A stretch of DNA of 47,547 bases from an uncultured Lachnospiraceae bacterium (lineage in GTDB: Bacteria > Bacillota > Clostridia > Lachnospirales > Lachnospiraceae): NCBI GenBank assembly GCA_946552115.1, contig CAMNRH010000024.1, forward strand, positions 1 through 47,547. The letters run 5' to 3'. The notes beneath the pieces are model-generated. The model was not told the origin of the DNA. It worked only from the letters and a program-made list of their open reading frames with translations, and searched no databases. Shown piece by piece: positions 32,350 through 42,537 of the stretch (positions are counted from its first letter, which is position 1; the number at the start of each line of letters is the position of its first letter). The position numbers were made by a program, and so were the translations under genes.

Positions 32350-34629
32350 CTATTCTCTATAATAATTAATCAGGCATCCTTTCAGGATAATCTCTCTTTC
32401 GTTATCCGTCATATCGCCCAGCTTCAGCTCGATTTCCTTAAGTCCGTCTCCTACGACATACGCCTTAATAACCGCCTGTTTTTCTTCTACTGATTTTCTT
32501 ATCTTTGGCACAAAGATATAATCCCCGTTCTTAAACGGAAGCGCCTCATGGGCCGCATCGGTAACAAAGGGAAGCATGCCCCAGTTAATCAGATTGGAGC
32601 GGTATCTCCTGGTTGCATATTCATTCGCAATATTCGCCCAGCCGCCAAGCACCTTCTGGCAGGACGCGGCCTGCTCTCTGGCAGAACCGTCTCCCGGCTT
32701 TACCGCAAAAACTGTGCTTCCCACGCCTACATTCGTTCTGTCAAGATTCGGATACTGCTCATGTATTGCATTCATAACCGGTTTTAATTCCTCAAGCGCC
32801 TCCACAGGACACTGCTCTGCTTCTATCGCTTTCTGCGCCGCCTGCACCTCTTTGGCGCGCCCCACATATGCCGGATCCTTTCTGGACAATGCAAACTCCG
32901 CAAGCCCAAGCGGATTGGAGCGGTAGGAGGATGTCTCTCCGGATGGAATCAGCTCGTCCGTCGTTGTTACCGGGTCATGAATTTCGGACACCACCTTGAG
33001 AATCAAATTCTCCGGAAGCGCCGGCATTGTCGGCCAATCCTTAATATTCGGCCCAAACTTAATCTCTACAAACGCATCTGCCACACCCCGACTGTCAAAC
33101 ACACGGTTTGCGTAAATATTACTGTCAAAATGATATTTCTTTCCCGTATACTCCACATCCATCGCTGTAGCCGGAGTGAGGAAGCCTTTATTCGCCGCCG
33201 TCGCCGCAATGGAACGCGCGTCCATAAGCGCCACCGATGCAATCTGCCCGCTCTGAAGCTTAGAGCCTTCGCGGTTCGGAAAATTTCTTGTAGAATGTCT
33301 GATCGAAAATGCATGATTGGCCGGCGTATCTCCCGCGCCAAAGCACGGCCCGCAGAATGCCGTTTTCACAATCGTTCCCGCCGCCGTCAAATCCGCAACG
33401 GCCCCGTTTTTCACAAGTTCCATATAAATCGGCGTGCTCGCCGGATATACGCTGAATGTAAATTCGTCCGCACCGATATAACGTCCTCTTATTATATCCG
33501 CCGCCGCGCAGATATTCTCAAAGCCTCCGCCCGCGCATCCCGCAATAATCCCCTGGTCTACATAAAGCTTTCCGTCCCGAATCTTGCTCTGCAGAGAATA
33601 ATCCACCGCACCGTCAAGGCTTACAAGTGCTTTTTTCTCCACGTCATGAAGCACATCCTGAAGATTCTCATTTACCTCGTCGATGGTATATACATTGGAC
33701 GGATGGAACGGCATTGCAATCATCGGCTTAATCTCACTTAAGTTCACATATACAAGCCCGTCATAATAAGCGACGGCCCCCGGATTCAGCTCCTTATAAT
33801 CCTCTGCTCTGCCATGTATTTCGTAAAATTCCCGAATCCTTTCATCGGTTTCCCAGATTGAGGACAGACAGGTAGTCTCTGTCGTCATAACATCAATACC
33901 GATACGGAAATCCGCGCTGAGCTTTGGAACACCCGGCCCTACAAATTCCATAACTTTATTATTTACATACCCATTTCCGAAAGTCGCTCCGATAATCGCA
34001 AGCGCCACATCCTGCGGTCCTACGCCTTTCATCGGCTCACCGTCCAGATAAATAGCGACAACTCCCGGCCTTTGAATATCATAGGTCTTATTAAGAAGCT
34101 GCTTTACAAGCTCCGGACCGCCCTCGCCAATCGCCATCGTTCCAAGCGCACCATATCTTGTGTGGCTGTCAGAGCCAAGAATCATCTTACCGCCGCCCGC
34201 AAGCATCTCGCGGGCATACTGATGAATGACCGCCTGATGAGGCGGAACATATACGCCGCCGTATTTTTTTGCACAGGTAAGTCCAAACATATGGTCATCT
34301 TCGTTAATCGTTCCGCCTACCGCACAAAGAGAATTATGGCAGTTCGTTAGCACATAGGGAATCGGAAACCTTTCAAGCCCCGACGCACGCGCCGTCTGAA
34401 TAATCCCTACAAATGTAATATCATGAGAGGTCAGCTTATCGAATTTAATCTGAAGCCTGTCCATATTTCCGGATGTATTATGCTTCTCTAAAATCCGGTA
34501 TGCCATCGTCTCCTTTGCGGCCAGCTCCGGCGTTGTCTCCTGTCCGGTCTTTGCCTTTACCCCGGCCGCATCTTTTACAATTTCTCTGCCGTTTACCAGA
34601 TAGACGCCCCCGTCATATAATTTCACCAT
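32350..34629 (-). CDS. Aconitase-family hydratase (YbhJ-like), substrate unknown
   Basis: 759-residue aconitase-fold protein. [20 protein letters not shown] is the aconitase signature. The [4Fe-4S] cysteines appear as Cys in [14 protein letters not shown] and the pair in [20 protein letters not shown]. The swivel domain with the substrate-binding SNL-type region lies at the C-terminus ([14 protein letters not shown]). It resembles the paralogue often annotated simply as hydratase rather than AcnA or LeuC. It begins 12 nt after a CdaR-like regulator, so it may act on a sugar-diacid or related hydroxyacid. That link is inference. ATG after AGGAGG. Confidence 0.85.
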   Translation of the reverse strand: MVKLYDGGVYLVNGREIVKDAAGVKAKTGQETTPELAAKETMAYRILEKHNTSGNMDRLQIKFDKLTSHDITFVGIIQTARASGLERFPIPYVLTNCHNSLCAVGGTINEDDHMFGLTCAKKYGGVYVPPHQAVIHQYAREMLAGGGKMILGSDSHTRYGALGTMAIGEGGPELVKQLLNKTYDIQRPGVVAIYLDGEPMKGVGPQDVALAIIGATFGNGYVNNKVMEFVGPGVPKLSADFRIGIDVMTTETTCLSSIWETDERIREFYEIHGRAEDYKELNPGAVAYYDGLVYVNLSEIKPMIAMPFHPSNVYTIDEVNENLQDVLHDVEKKALVSLDGAVDYSLQSKIRDGKLYVDQGIIAGCAGGGFENICAAADIIRGRYIGADEFTFSVYPASTPIYMELVKNGAVADLTAAGTIVKTAFCGPCFGAGDTPANHAFSIRHSTRNFPNREGSKLQSGQIASVALMDARSIAATAANKGFLTPATAMDVEYTGKKYHFDSNIYANRVFDSRGVADAFVEIKFGPNIKDWPTMPALPENLILKVVSEIHDPVTTTDELIPSGETSSYRSNPLGLAEFALSRKDPAYVGRAKEVQAAQKAIEAEQCPVEALEELKPVMNAIHEQYPNLDRTNVGVGSTVFAVKPGDGSAREQAASCQKVLGGWANIANEYATRRYRSNLINWGMLPFVTDAAHEALPFKNGDYIFVPKIRKSVEEKQAVIKAYVVGDGLKEIELKLGDMTDNEREIILKGCLINYYRE

Positions 34630-34641
34630 GTCATTTTCCTC

Positions 34642-35730
34642 CTAGCGTTCTATATTCTTCATATGATCTGCTACCATCATAGCAATCTTAAATGTCAGCG
34701 CATCCTCAAACACACGTACATCTAATCCTGTTTTCTTCTGAATCTTTTCCAGCCGGTACACGAGTGTATTTCGGTGGATATATAACTGTCTCGCAGTCTC
34801 CGATATATTCAGATTGTTATCAAAAAATGTAAAGACAGTTGTCAGCTCTTCCTCCTCAAATTGCTGTGCTCCTTCGTATTCAAATACCTCTTTTAAAAAC
34901 ATCTCGCAAAGAGACGGGGGAAGCTGATGAATCAGACGTCCGATACCAAGCTCATTATAAGCAAGGATATTTTTATCTGTATAAAATACTCTTCCTACTT
35001 CCAGAGCCATCTGTGCCTCTTTGTAAGAGCGGGATACATCCTTAAGCTCATCTACAATTGTACTGAAAGCAATCCGCACGTCTACCATTGCCTCCATATT
35101 CAGTGTATCCACAAGCACACGGGCAATATGGTTAAGCGCCGGATAATCCTCCGTCATTTCCAGCGCTTTCACAAGAATAATATGCTTTTCATCCACCGCA
35201 GTAACAAAATCCTTACTGCCGGTCGCATACAATCCGCGCATTGTTTCCAGAACAAGATTATCATTCTCGTTTTTGGGCTCAATCATAAAGACCGCTCTTC
35301 GCTGCTCTGCCGGGATACGCATCTTTTTTGCCTGATTATAAATATCCACAAGCAGCATATTATCTAATATCAGATTTTGTATAAACCGGTTTTTGTCCAT
35401 CCGCTCCTTATATGCGCTAATCAGACTTTCAAGCTGGCTTACTCCCAATCCGCCTGCAACCCTCAATATCGCCTGCTCACCCTGTAATGCGAGCACATAT
35501 ACCGGGTCATCTACATCCTGCACTAAAAACAAGCCTCTGTTCTCTAAAACATTTTCTTTCTCCTCATCACCTGCATGCTGTAAAAAAGCTGTGACCTCTT
35601 TTTCAAGCTCCCTCTCTTTCTCGCCGGTTGCCACAAGACAATTTCCCTGAATATCCCACACCGAGCTCTCCAGTCCTGTGACACTATGGATACTCTGCAC
35701 CGCTTTGTGCAATACCTGATTTGATAACAC
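34642..35730 (-). CDS. CdaR/PucR-type transcriptional regulator
   Basis: 362 residues starting at GTG 35730 with AGGAGG 7 nt upstream. It has an N-terminal sugar-diacid-recognition-like domain (VLHKAVQSIHSVTGLESSVWDIQGN), a middle GGDEF-like fold, and a C-terminal HTH_30 (NNLNISETARQLYIHRNTLVYRLEKIQKKTGLDVR), which is diagnostic of CdaR-type activators. It is followed at once by the hydratase and probably controls it. CdaR proteins respond to glycerate or sugar diacids in E. coli; the ligand here is unknown. Confidence 0.88.
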   Translation of the reverse strand: MLSNQVLHKAVQSIHSVTGLESSVWDIQGNCLVATGEKERELEKEVTAFLQHAGDEEKENVLENRGLFLVQDVDDPVYVLALQGEQAILRVAGGLGVSQLESLISAYKERMDKNRFIQNLILDNMLLVDIYNQAKKMRIPAEQRRAVFMIEPKNENDNLVLETMRGLYATGSKDFVTAVDEKHIILVKALEMTEDYPALNHIARVLVDTLNMEAMVDVRIAFSTIVDELKDVSRSYKEAQMALEVGRVFYTDKNILAYNELGIGRLIHQLPPSLCEMFLKEVFEYEGAQQFEEEELTTVFTFFDNNLNISETARQLYIHRNTLVYRLEKIQKKTGLDVRVFEDALTFKIAMMVADHMKNIER

Positions 35731-35851
35731 TGGCTTTCCTCCTTGTCATTTTCATCATTTAATATTGTAGCATACATTTTTAATAAAGGGAATGAAAAAT
35801 GCAGCGGCCTCTCCCGCTGCATTCCTGAATCATCGCCCGCATTCATCCGGT

Positions 35852-36472
35852 CTACATTCCCGGAAACATTGCGCTCTCCAGATTGGTCACCTCAAGCGCT
35901 TCAATACCATACGCATTATCGCCATCCTGTGTCACATGAATGTCAAGACTTACCTTTTCTCCGTATGTATTCTCCTTGGCACCTTTATTCAATGCTTCGG
36001 CCAGTACATCTATAATTACATTGGTATCCTTTAAATCCTTTCCATCCTTTTGATACTTCTCACTGATTTCCTCCATAGCGTCATTCGCAATGCTAAAAGC
36101 ATTTACCGGTTCTATCTCCACGGTGACAACAAAGCTGTCGTCTTTCTGCTTCTTAGCCTCTTTCACCTCGTACTTTGACAGTTTCATAATCTCTAAAACT
36201 GCAGCCTTGTATTTTGCCTTTGCCTCATCACTTACGCTCTGTCCTTCAAAAGCTGATTCAACCTGGGTGTCCATTCCATCCTCTATCTCAGCCTTAGCTT
36301 TTTCTTTTGAAAGGTTTCTGAACTTCGCATAGTCAGCATATTCCCCATGGTAATTTGCATCCAATACACTTTTTGTATATCCTGCCGCATCAAAATCCTT
36401 CCCGCATGCCGCAAGTCCCATGCACATTACCACGGCAAGCATTGCTGCCAAATACTTTCCTGCCTTTCTCAT
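35852..36472 (-). CDS. Lipoprotein of unknown function (DUF5105-like)
   Basis: 206 residues with signal MRKAGKYLAAMLAVVMCMGLAAC (lipobox LAAC), then a soluble alpha/beta domain beginning KDFDAAGYTKSVLDANYHGEYADYAKF. This opening is common in small lipoproteins of Lachnospiraceae that I associate with DUF5105. It is monocistronic, divergent from the DUF885 gene, with AAAAGGAGAAGG before ATG. No function can be assigned. Confidence 0.75.
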   Translation of the reverse strand: MRKAGKYLAAMLAVVMCMGLAACGKDFDAAGYTKSVLDANYHGEYADYAKFRNLSKEKAKAEIEDGMDTQVESAFEGQSVSDEAKAKYKAAVLEIMKLSKYEVKEAKKQKDDSFVVTVEIEPVNAFSIANDAMEEISEKYQKDGKDLKDTNVIIDVLAEALNKGAKENTYGEKVSLDIHVTQDGDNAYGIEALEVTNLESAMFPGM

Positions 36473-36551
36473 TTTTCCTTCTCCTTTTTCTTTTTAATAC
36501 TGACTTTTTTATTTTATACTTATACTTGGTACATGTCAATTACCTTTGCCG

Positions 36552-36570
36552 CATATATATAGTAAAAAAT
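36552..36570 (+). promoter_or_regulatory. 19-nt motif shared with the spmB upstream region
   Basis: CATATATATAGTAAAAAAT lies 41 nt before the DUF885 start and recurs exactly at 43253-43271, 48 nt before spmB. It looks like a common promoter -10 region. No clear -35 of the SigA type precedes either copy. Confidence 0.45.
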
Positions 36571-36592
36571 CGCAAATCATATAAGGAATTTT

Positions 36593-38341
36593 ATGTCAAA
36601 AAAACGTTCTGTTATCATCCTGTTTGCCTCTCTTCTGGCGCTCTGTCTTTCTGTTTTTTTCATTCGTTCTTCAGGCCGGAACGAAAATAAAAGCTTTGAG
36701 AACTACACATCCGGGCTTTTCTGTCAGGAGGCGGCATCCAGTACAATTTCTCTGCATTATACACTAAAAAATCCTGACGCTTTCGGTATACATAACACCC
36801 CTGTATCTTTCGGTTTCATAAACACGGACACAAAAGCGGCCTGTGCCTCTGCCGAAAATATGCAGGCTCTCCTTCATTCCTTTCACCGGAACCGGCTTTC
36901 TAAAAAAAATCAATTAACCTACGATATTCTGGATTACTATCTTAACTCCTGCCTCGCAGAAGCAAAATATACCCTATACGACGAACCTCTTGCCCCGCTT
37001 ACCGGTACACAGTCACAGCTCCCTGTTCTTCTTTCGGAATACAAATTTTACAATGTACGGGACTGTGACACTTACTTAGAGCTTCTCACCCAGATACCGG
37101 AATATTTTCATTCCATCATTGAATTTGAACACGCCAAATCTGAAAATGGTCTTTTTATGGCTTCCTACAGTGCGGACGATTTGATTGAAGAGTGCGAAGC
37201 TTTCGTTAAAATGGGCAAATCAAACTACCTTTATTCCTCCTTTGAAGAACGGCTGCAAGCGCTGGATTTGTCAGAAGAAGAACGAAAGCATTATACGGAA
37301 ACCAACGGCACAAACATTGAAACCTATGTCTTCCCGGCCTACCGCGAGCTTATTGATACTCTCACCGAGCTTCGTGAAACCGGCAAAAATAATAACGGCC
37401 TATGCTATCTTCCGGACGGAGATAAATACTATGAACTCACAGTCGCCAGCCAAACAGGTTCTTCCCGCAGTATCCCGGAGCTCCGCTCTCTTACCCTCTC
37501 CCATATGGCGGAGGACGCGGCGGCTGTTCAGGAAGCACTGTCCGCTTCATTAAAAAACCCGACCGCAACGGCAAATATGCTGGATTCCTCTCAAACAAAC
37601 CTGCCGGATTCTACTCCCGAGAAAATTCTTACAGAGCTTGAAAAGAATCTTACCGGCCTGTTTCCCACTCCGCCGAAAGTAAATACGCAGGTGAAATACG
37701 TTCAAAAATCAATGGAAGAGTATTTAAGTCCTGCCTTTTACATGATTCCTGCTATTGATGACCGGGAAAATAATGTCATATATATAAATCAGGGACACAT
37801 GCCCGATAATCTGACACTTTTTACTACACTGGCACACGAAGGATACCCCGGACATCTTTATCAGACCGTTTATTACTCCGCCACAAATCCCGATTCTATC
37901 AGAAGTCTCTTAAGCTTCGGCGGCTATACCGAGGGATGGGCAACCTACAGCGAAATGCTGAGCTATTATTTTGCTCCGCTCTCTGATGAACAGGCTACAT
38001 TGATGCAGCGCAATTCATCGGTCGTTCTCGGACTTTACGCTCTTGCCGATATGGGAATTCACTATGACGGATGGACGCTCCTCGATACCGTTTCCTTTTT
38101 CAGAGATTACGGAATTCAGGATACTAAAACAATAGAAGAAATCTACAATCTCATTATCGCCGACCCGGGAAATTATTTAAAATACTATATCGGATATGTA
38201 GAATTTCTGGAACTGAAAAAGAAAGCTATAGAAAAATGGGGAGATGATTTTTCACAGGAAAGATTTCATAAAGCCATACTGGAAACCGGACCGGCGCCCT
38301 TTGATATATTGGAGGAATATGTACTAAATAGTAAGCTATAA
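36593..38341 (+). CDS. DUF885 family zinc-dependent hydrolase, membrane-anchored or exported
   Basis: 582 residues with an uncleaved signal or anchor (about 5-24, VIILFASLLALCLSVFFI). The DUF885 metal motif is HEGYPGH, with His415, Glu416 and His420, in TTLAHEGYPGHLYQTVYY; a downstream Glu (GYTEGWATYSEML) is the likely third ligand. The C-terminus has YYIGYVEFLELKKKA and KAILETGPAPFDILEEYV, typical of the family. Members are predicted peptidases of the M32-like clan with few studied examples. ATG after AAGGAATTTT. Confidence 0.85.
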   Translation: MSKKRSVIILFASLLALCLSVFFIRSSGRNENKSFENYTSGLFCQEAASSTISLHYTLKNPDAFGIHNTPVSFGFINTDTKAACASAENMQALLHSFHRNRLSKKNQLTYDILDYYLNSCLAEAKYTLYDEPLAPLTGTQSQLPVLLSEYKFYNVRDCDTYLELLTQIPEYFHSIIEFEHAKSENGLFMASYSADDLIEECEAFVKMGKSNYLYSSFEERLQALDLSEEERKHYTETNGTNIETYVFPAYRELIDTLTELRETGKNNNGLCYLPDGDKYYELTVASQTGSSRSIPELRSLTLSHMAEDAAAVQEALSASLKNPTATANMLDSSQTNLPDSTPEKILTELEKNLTGLFPTPPKVNTQVKYVQKSMEEYLSPAFYMIPAIDDRENNVIYINQGHMPDNLTLFTTLAHEGYPGHLYQTVYYSATNPDSIRSLLSFGGYTEGWATYSEMLSYYFAPLSDEQATLMQRNSSVVLGLYALADMGIHYDGWTLLDTVSFFRDYGIQDTKTIEEIYNLIIADPGNYLKYYIGYVEFLELKKKAIEKWGDDFSQERFHKAILETGPAPFDILEEYVLNSKL

Positions 38342-38399
38342 GGAATCCGGACATGGAACAGGAAAAAAGCAAACGGCACAATGCTTAATAACACAAAAT

Positions 38400-38439
38400 A
38401 TACCAGGAACGGAGGACCCTCTCCTGCAGTTCCTGGTAT
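38400..38439. terminator. Bidirectional terminator between DUF885 gene and orphan SBP gene
   Basis: ATACCAGGAAC pairs with GTTCCTGGTAT, with an inner GGAG/CTCC pair. AT-rich runs flank both sides. The two genes converge here. Confidence 0.75.
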
Positions 38440-38458
38440 TTCATGTATTTTCTAATCT

Positions 38459-39778
38459 TTACTTGTTTAGCGCCTCTTCCTGAAGCTTATCAAACGCTTC
38501 CATACATTCGTCCACCGTAGCTCCGTTTAACAGCTCCCGCACGATCAGACAGGTATTCCCCCATTGTTCTACATTCATGCCGGCGTTGGAACCGAGTACA
38601 TATACATTGTCATTTATTTTATCATTCAACGGCTTTAGCGCGTCAATACACTCTACTTCAACATTTTTTGACGGAGAAATCACCTTATTCGTTTCGGCAT
38701 ATAACTTAAGTGCCTCGTCAGAAAGAATGGTATCCAGGACAGCTAATGTATCATCTAAATGTTCGGCATTTTCACAAATTGCGTATCCGGTCATAGATAC
38801 AACCGGCATTTGTCCAAGGCTGCTTGGGAATCCGATAACCTGAAGATTAAAATCCGGTTTTCCGTAAGCGGTTTCCGAATTTGCTGCGCCCCAGTACGCC
38901 ATCACAATAGGCGTTTTCTGAGCCAGAAAGTCAGCGCCCTCTCCCTCTATTGCTTCATAAGTATAGGCAGCTTCAGCGTCTATATATCCTTTGTCAATCA
39001 GCTCTTTCAAATATTCAAAACCGGGGCGCATATAATCACTGTATTTGGCCTCACCCTTATTGAGAGCTTCAATTAGCTCATCTGTCTGTTCTCCGTTATA
39101 CAAATCCGCATAAGCCTGCGCAAAGACAAAGTTTTCCAGCCACCAGCGATTTGCTCCAATCGGTGTCTCAATACCGTTTTCTTTGAATACCCTGCAGCAC
39201 TCCATAAATTCTTCCGGTGTATTCGGAAGCTTAAGCTTATATTTGTCGAACATATCCTTGTTTACAAACAGTCCATGTGCAACTACCTCCTGCGGTATTG
39301 CCGTCAGCTTACCATTAACTGTATTTGCGGTCTTTACAACGTCCCGCAGATTCTCCGCGCTGTCAAGCACGGACAAGTCTAAGAGCCTGTCTTCTGCACC
39401 TAATACCTGGATTGTATCCGGATTTAAAAGATATAAGTCATCCATATGATTGCGTACTCTGTCAAGCGATACTTCATCATAAGTCTTTTCCTGATAATTC
39501 TCTGCCGTGTAGGTTCTGTAACGGACAGTCAGGCCAAGATCCTTTTCTGCCATTTCAATCGTTAAATCAAAAGCCGTTCTCGCGATGTTATTCACATTTG
39601 GCTTTGATTTTTCCATAGGTCCGAACAGGTTGATAATCTTTTTATCGTCATCATCATTAGAAACAAGATTTGCACTGGGATTCGCCTTACCGCTGCATGC
39701 GGCTAATGTCAGTGTCATAATTCCAATCATACAGGCTGCTGATAATCTGCCGGGATTTCCCTTTCTATTTCTTTTCAT
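38459..39778 (-). CDS. Extracellular solute-binding lipoprotein without transporter genes
   Basis: 439-residue family-1 sugar-binding-type protein: signal with lipobox LAAC (residues about 25-28), then VTVRYRTYTAENYQEKTYDEVS-like lobe and motifs such as VNKDMFDKYKLKLPNTPEEFMECCRVFKENGIETP and PIVMAYWGAAN. No permease or ATPase lies nearby. It follows a hybrid histidine kinase gene by 25 nt with AAAGGAG before the ATG. It may therefore present a ligand to the kinase sensor domain rather than feed a transporter; that is inference. Confidence 0.85.
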   Translation of the reverse strand: MKRNRKGNPGRLSAACMIGIMTLTLAACSGKANPSANLVSNDDDDKKIINLFGPMEKSKPNVNNIARTAFDLTIEMAEKDLGLTVRYRTYTAENYQEKTYDEVSLDRVRNHMDDLYLLNPDTIQVLGAEDRLLDLSVLDSAENLRDVVKTANTVNGKLTAIPQEVVAHGLFVNKDMFDKYKLKLPNTPEEFMECCRVFKENGIETPIGANRWWLENFVFAQAYADLYNGEQTDELIEALNKGEAKYSDYMRPGFEYLKELIDKGYIDAEAAYTYEAIEGEGADFLAQKTPIVMAYWGAANSETAYGKPDFNLQVIGFPSSLGQMPVVSMTGYAICENAEHLDDTLAVLDTILSDEALKLYAETNKVISPSKNVEVECIDALKPLNDKINDNVYVLGSNAGMNVEQWGNTCLIVRELLNGATVDECMEAFDKLQEEALNK

Positions 39779-39803
39779 TATTTTCTCCTTTCATTAAAGG
39801 CCT

Positions 39804-42371
39804 TTAACTTATATACTGATGAATCGTTTTCTTTAATAAAGCCATATCTATCGGTTTTGCCACATGTGCATTCATGCCGGCATTTAAAGCGTCCTTTACG
39901 TCTTCTGCAAAAGCATTTGCCGTCATGGCAATAATCGGAATACTCTTTGCGTCAGGACGTTCTAATGAACGGATTTTTTCGGAGGCTTCATAGCCGTTCA
40001 TAACCGGCATCTGGACATCCATCAAAATTGCGTCAAATTCGCCTTCCGAAGCCCTCTCAAACCGCTCTAAGACCAATTGTCCGTTTTCAGCAATCTCACA
40101 GGCTGCACCTTCCATATCTAAAAGCTCCGCCAGAATTTCCGCATTAATATCATTATCCTCAGCAACAAGGAAATGCAGTCCGCTAAGTACCGTGTCTCCT
40201 TTGGCCTCTGATTCCGTTTTATCATTGCCCTGTGTCAGCTGCATGCTAAGAAGCGCCTCCTTGAATGCCGACACGAAAAATGGTTTTGCCAGGAAGCCTG
40301 AATTTTTCATGAGAGAAGTCTCTGCCTGCACGTCAACGTCGTCATAATCTGCAAGGAATAAAATCGGAACCGTATCAGGAATCATCTCCCGAAGCCTCTT
40401 AGCCGTTTCAATCCCATCCATATCCTTCATGGTAAATTCCAGTAAAACTGCCTGATAACAGGATGCGCTGTCACCGGCATGCCCCACTATGCGCACAGCC
40501 TCCTGCCCATTGGGGACGGTATCCACAGATATGCCGGTATCTTTCATAAGCGTCCGGATGCTCTTACAAATCTCATCGCTTTCATTTACCACCAGAATCC
40601 GGGTAATTCCACTATCTTTCCAAAACTGTCTGTCCGACTGTTCATTCGGTATGCGAAGCTCTAAATCGACCCTGAAAAGACTGCCCTTATTAACTTCACT
40701 GAAAACATCAATCGTCCCGCCCATAAGCTCTACAATATTTTTCGTAATTGCCATGCCAAGTCCTGCGCCCTGAACCTTGTTCGTAGTACTGTTCTCCGCC
40801 CTGGTAAACGCATCGAAAATAGTCTCAAGAAATTCCGGTGTCATGCCGTATCCATCATCCTCAACCTCAATCCGAATATGCTCATACTGAACGGAACGCT
40901 GCTTCTGCCCAATAATACGAAACCAGATATTGCCGTTCACAGGCGTATATTTTACTGAATTTGAGAGAAGATTTATCAAAATCTGGTTAATTCTGGTTTC
41001 GTCTCCTATCAGATATTCATGATTAATATCTGTCACTGTGACACAAAAATTCTGCGCCTTTTCTTTCGCCATCGGACGGATAATCGCATCCACAGAGGAT
41101 ACCAGCTCATTCAAAGTGAACTCTCCGAGAGTGAGTACCATCTTTCCGCTCTCGATTTTAGAAACGTCCAAAACATCATTAATCAGGCTGAGCAGGTGCT
41201 GGCCGGACGCGGTAATCTTTTTCGTGTACTCTCTTACTTTAACCGGATGATCCGCATCCCTGGAAAGCAAGGTAGTAAATCCAAGAATCGCATTCATAGG
41301 TGTGCGTATATCATGGGACATATTCGAGAGGAAAGTTGTTTTGGAATTGCTTGCAATCTGCGCCGCATGCAATGCCTCTGCCAATTGCCTGTTATGAATC
41401 TCCCTCTCCTCCTCCTGTTCCCTTTGTATCGCTTCCTGTTCTTTCCGGTTAAGATAATACAGAATGCAGCACAGGAAGAAAGCGATAAGCATAACCATCA
41501 CAACAATAAAAATATTCTGATTTACAGAATGTCCTTCCTGCTGAATGGCTTCAACCGGCACGTATCCAATCAAATAAAACGCCCCGTCGTTTACTTCCCA
41601 CATGTAAATCAAAGAATTTTTATTGCGGATATCATGATAGAACATGATATTATTTCCGGCACGGATGGTTTCGGCAACCTTTGTCTGGATGGTTTCCTCC
41701 ATAATATTATTGGCACGGTAAAAATCCGCCAGATTCAGATGACCGGCATCACGCTCCCCCATCCCCGTAGGCTTTAATACAAGACGCTCGCTCTTGCTGT
41801 CCATAATATACAGCATAGCTTTTCCGTTATAAAGATTATCCGGAAATGTCATTTCAAAGGAGTCAAAGATATACTCAATATAGAGAGACGCTATTTCTCT
41901 GTCTTCTTTTACAACAGGACATTTCATCGTATAAGCCCACGTTCCCATATCGTTCAGATAAGCGTGAGTGAGCGACAGGCCGCCAACCTTTTTTCCGGCG
42001 GAAAAATCCAGGGCATTTTCTGAAAACACCTCGCCCGTATTGGAAATACCCTCCGTTTCACCCTCCAATATCAAAGATACCCTAGCAATCGTCTGATTCT
42101 TATTATATGAACAAATGAATTCATAGGGGTCTTTAGAGGCAGCAATTTCCTGAGCTATAAACTCCTGAAACTCCGCCTCTTTCATTAAAACAGCCTCTAT
42201 CGTTCCTTTCACTAAGAGAAGGCTGTCACTTAAATTGTTAATTGCCGAGGCGGACATCTCAGTGGATGTCTTCCTCGCGACAGAGAATACAACTGCTCCC
42301 AAAATGCAAAAAACTAATATAATAGAAATCAGCAAAGACCCTCTTCTGCTTCCTTTTATCTTTTTTTTCAT
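39804..42371 (-). CDS. Hybrid sensor histidine kinase with two receiver domains
   Basis: 855 residues: membrane helix 13-31, Cache-like extracellular sensor about 32-286, second helix 287-308, HisKA with phospho-His353 in SNMSHDIRTPMNAILGF, and HATPase (N-box LLSNSVKYTP, G1 DDGYGM, G2 GAGLGMAI). Two receiver-like domains follow. The first (about 590-705) has Glu645 where the phospho-Asp should be (LLEFTMKDMDG). The second (about 732-850) is normal, with Asp785 in LMDVQMPVMNGYE. No separate output domain is present. Cotranscribed with an orphan substrate-binding lipoprotein. Confidence 0.93.
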   Translation of the reverse strand: MKKKIKGSRRGSLLISIILVFCILGAVVFSVARKTSTEMSASAINNLSDSLLLVKGTIEAVLMKEAEFQEFIAQEIAASKDPYEFICSYNKNQTIARVSLILEGETEGISNTGEVFSENALDFSAGKKVGGLSLTHAYLNDMGTWAYTMKCPVVKEDREIASLYIEYIFDSFEMTFPDNLYNGKAMLYIMDSKSERLVLKPTGMGERDAGHLNLADFYRANNIMEETIQTKVAETIRAGNNIMFYHDIRNKNSLIYMWEVNDGAFYLIGYVPVEAIQQEGHSVNQNIFIVVMVMLIAFFLCCILYYLNRKEQEAIQREQEEEREIHNRQLAEALHAAQIASNSKTTFLSNMSHDIRTPMNAILGFTTLLSRDADHPVKVREYTKKITASGQHLLSLINDVLDVSKIESGKMVLTLGEFTLNELVSSVDAIIRPMAKEKAQNFCVTVTDINHEYLIGDETRINQILINLLSNSVKYTPVNGNIWFRIIGQKQRSVQYEHIRIEVEDDGYGMTPEFLETIFDAFTRAENSTTNKVQGAGLGMAITKNIVELMGGTIDVFSEVNKGSLFRVDLELRIPNEQSDRQFWKDSGITRILVVNESDEICKSIRTLMKDTGISVDTVPNGQEAVRIVGHAGDSASCYQAVLLEFTMKDMDGIETAKRLREMIPDTVPILFLADYDDVDVQAETSLMKNSGFLAKPFFVSAFKEALLSMQLTQGNDKTESEAKGDTVLSGLHFLVAEDNDINAEILAELLDMEGAACEIAENGQLVLERFERASEGEFDAILMDVQMPVMNGYEASEKIRSLERPDAKSIPIIAMTANAFAEDVKDALNAGMNAHVAKPIDMALLKKTIHQYIS

Positions 42372-42481
42372 TGCGAACTCCGTCCTTAATGTCTTAGTTT
42401 AAGATTTCGTCATTTTTTATTTTCATGTTTTTAATATATTGTATCAAGATTTACTTTTCCAGGCTACATATTTTTACACAA

Positions 42482-42514
42482 AAAAAGCAAGAAGTTTTTG
42501 ACATCTCGCTTTTT
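42482..42514. terminator. Bidirectional terminator between spmA and the kinase gene
   Basis: AAAAAGCAAGA pairs with TCTCGCTTTTT (one G-U) around an 11-nt loop. It lies about 25 nt past the spmA stop. Confidence 0.75.
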
Positions 42515-42537
42515 ATCTGTCCCATTCGCTCTCTGGA

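Noticed and set aside
40510-40530. TTGGGGACGG inside the hybrid kinase gene as a fourth REP copy
   Set aside because: It is not palindromic, encodes normal protein sequence, and lacks the mirrored CCCCGTCCCC arm.
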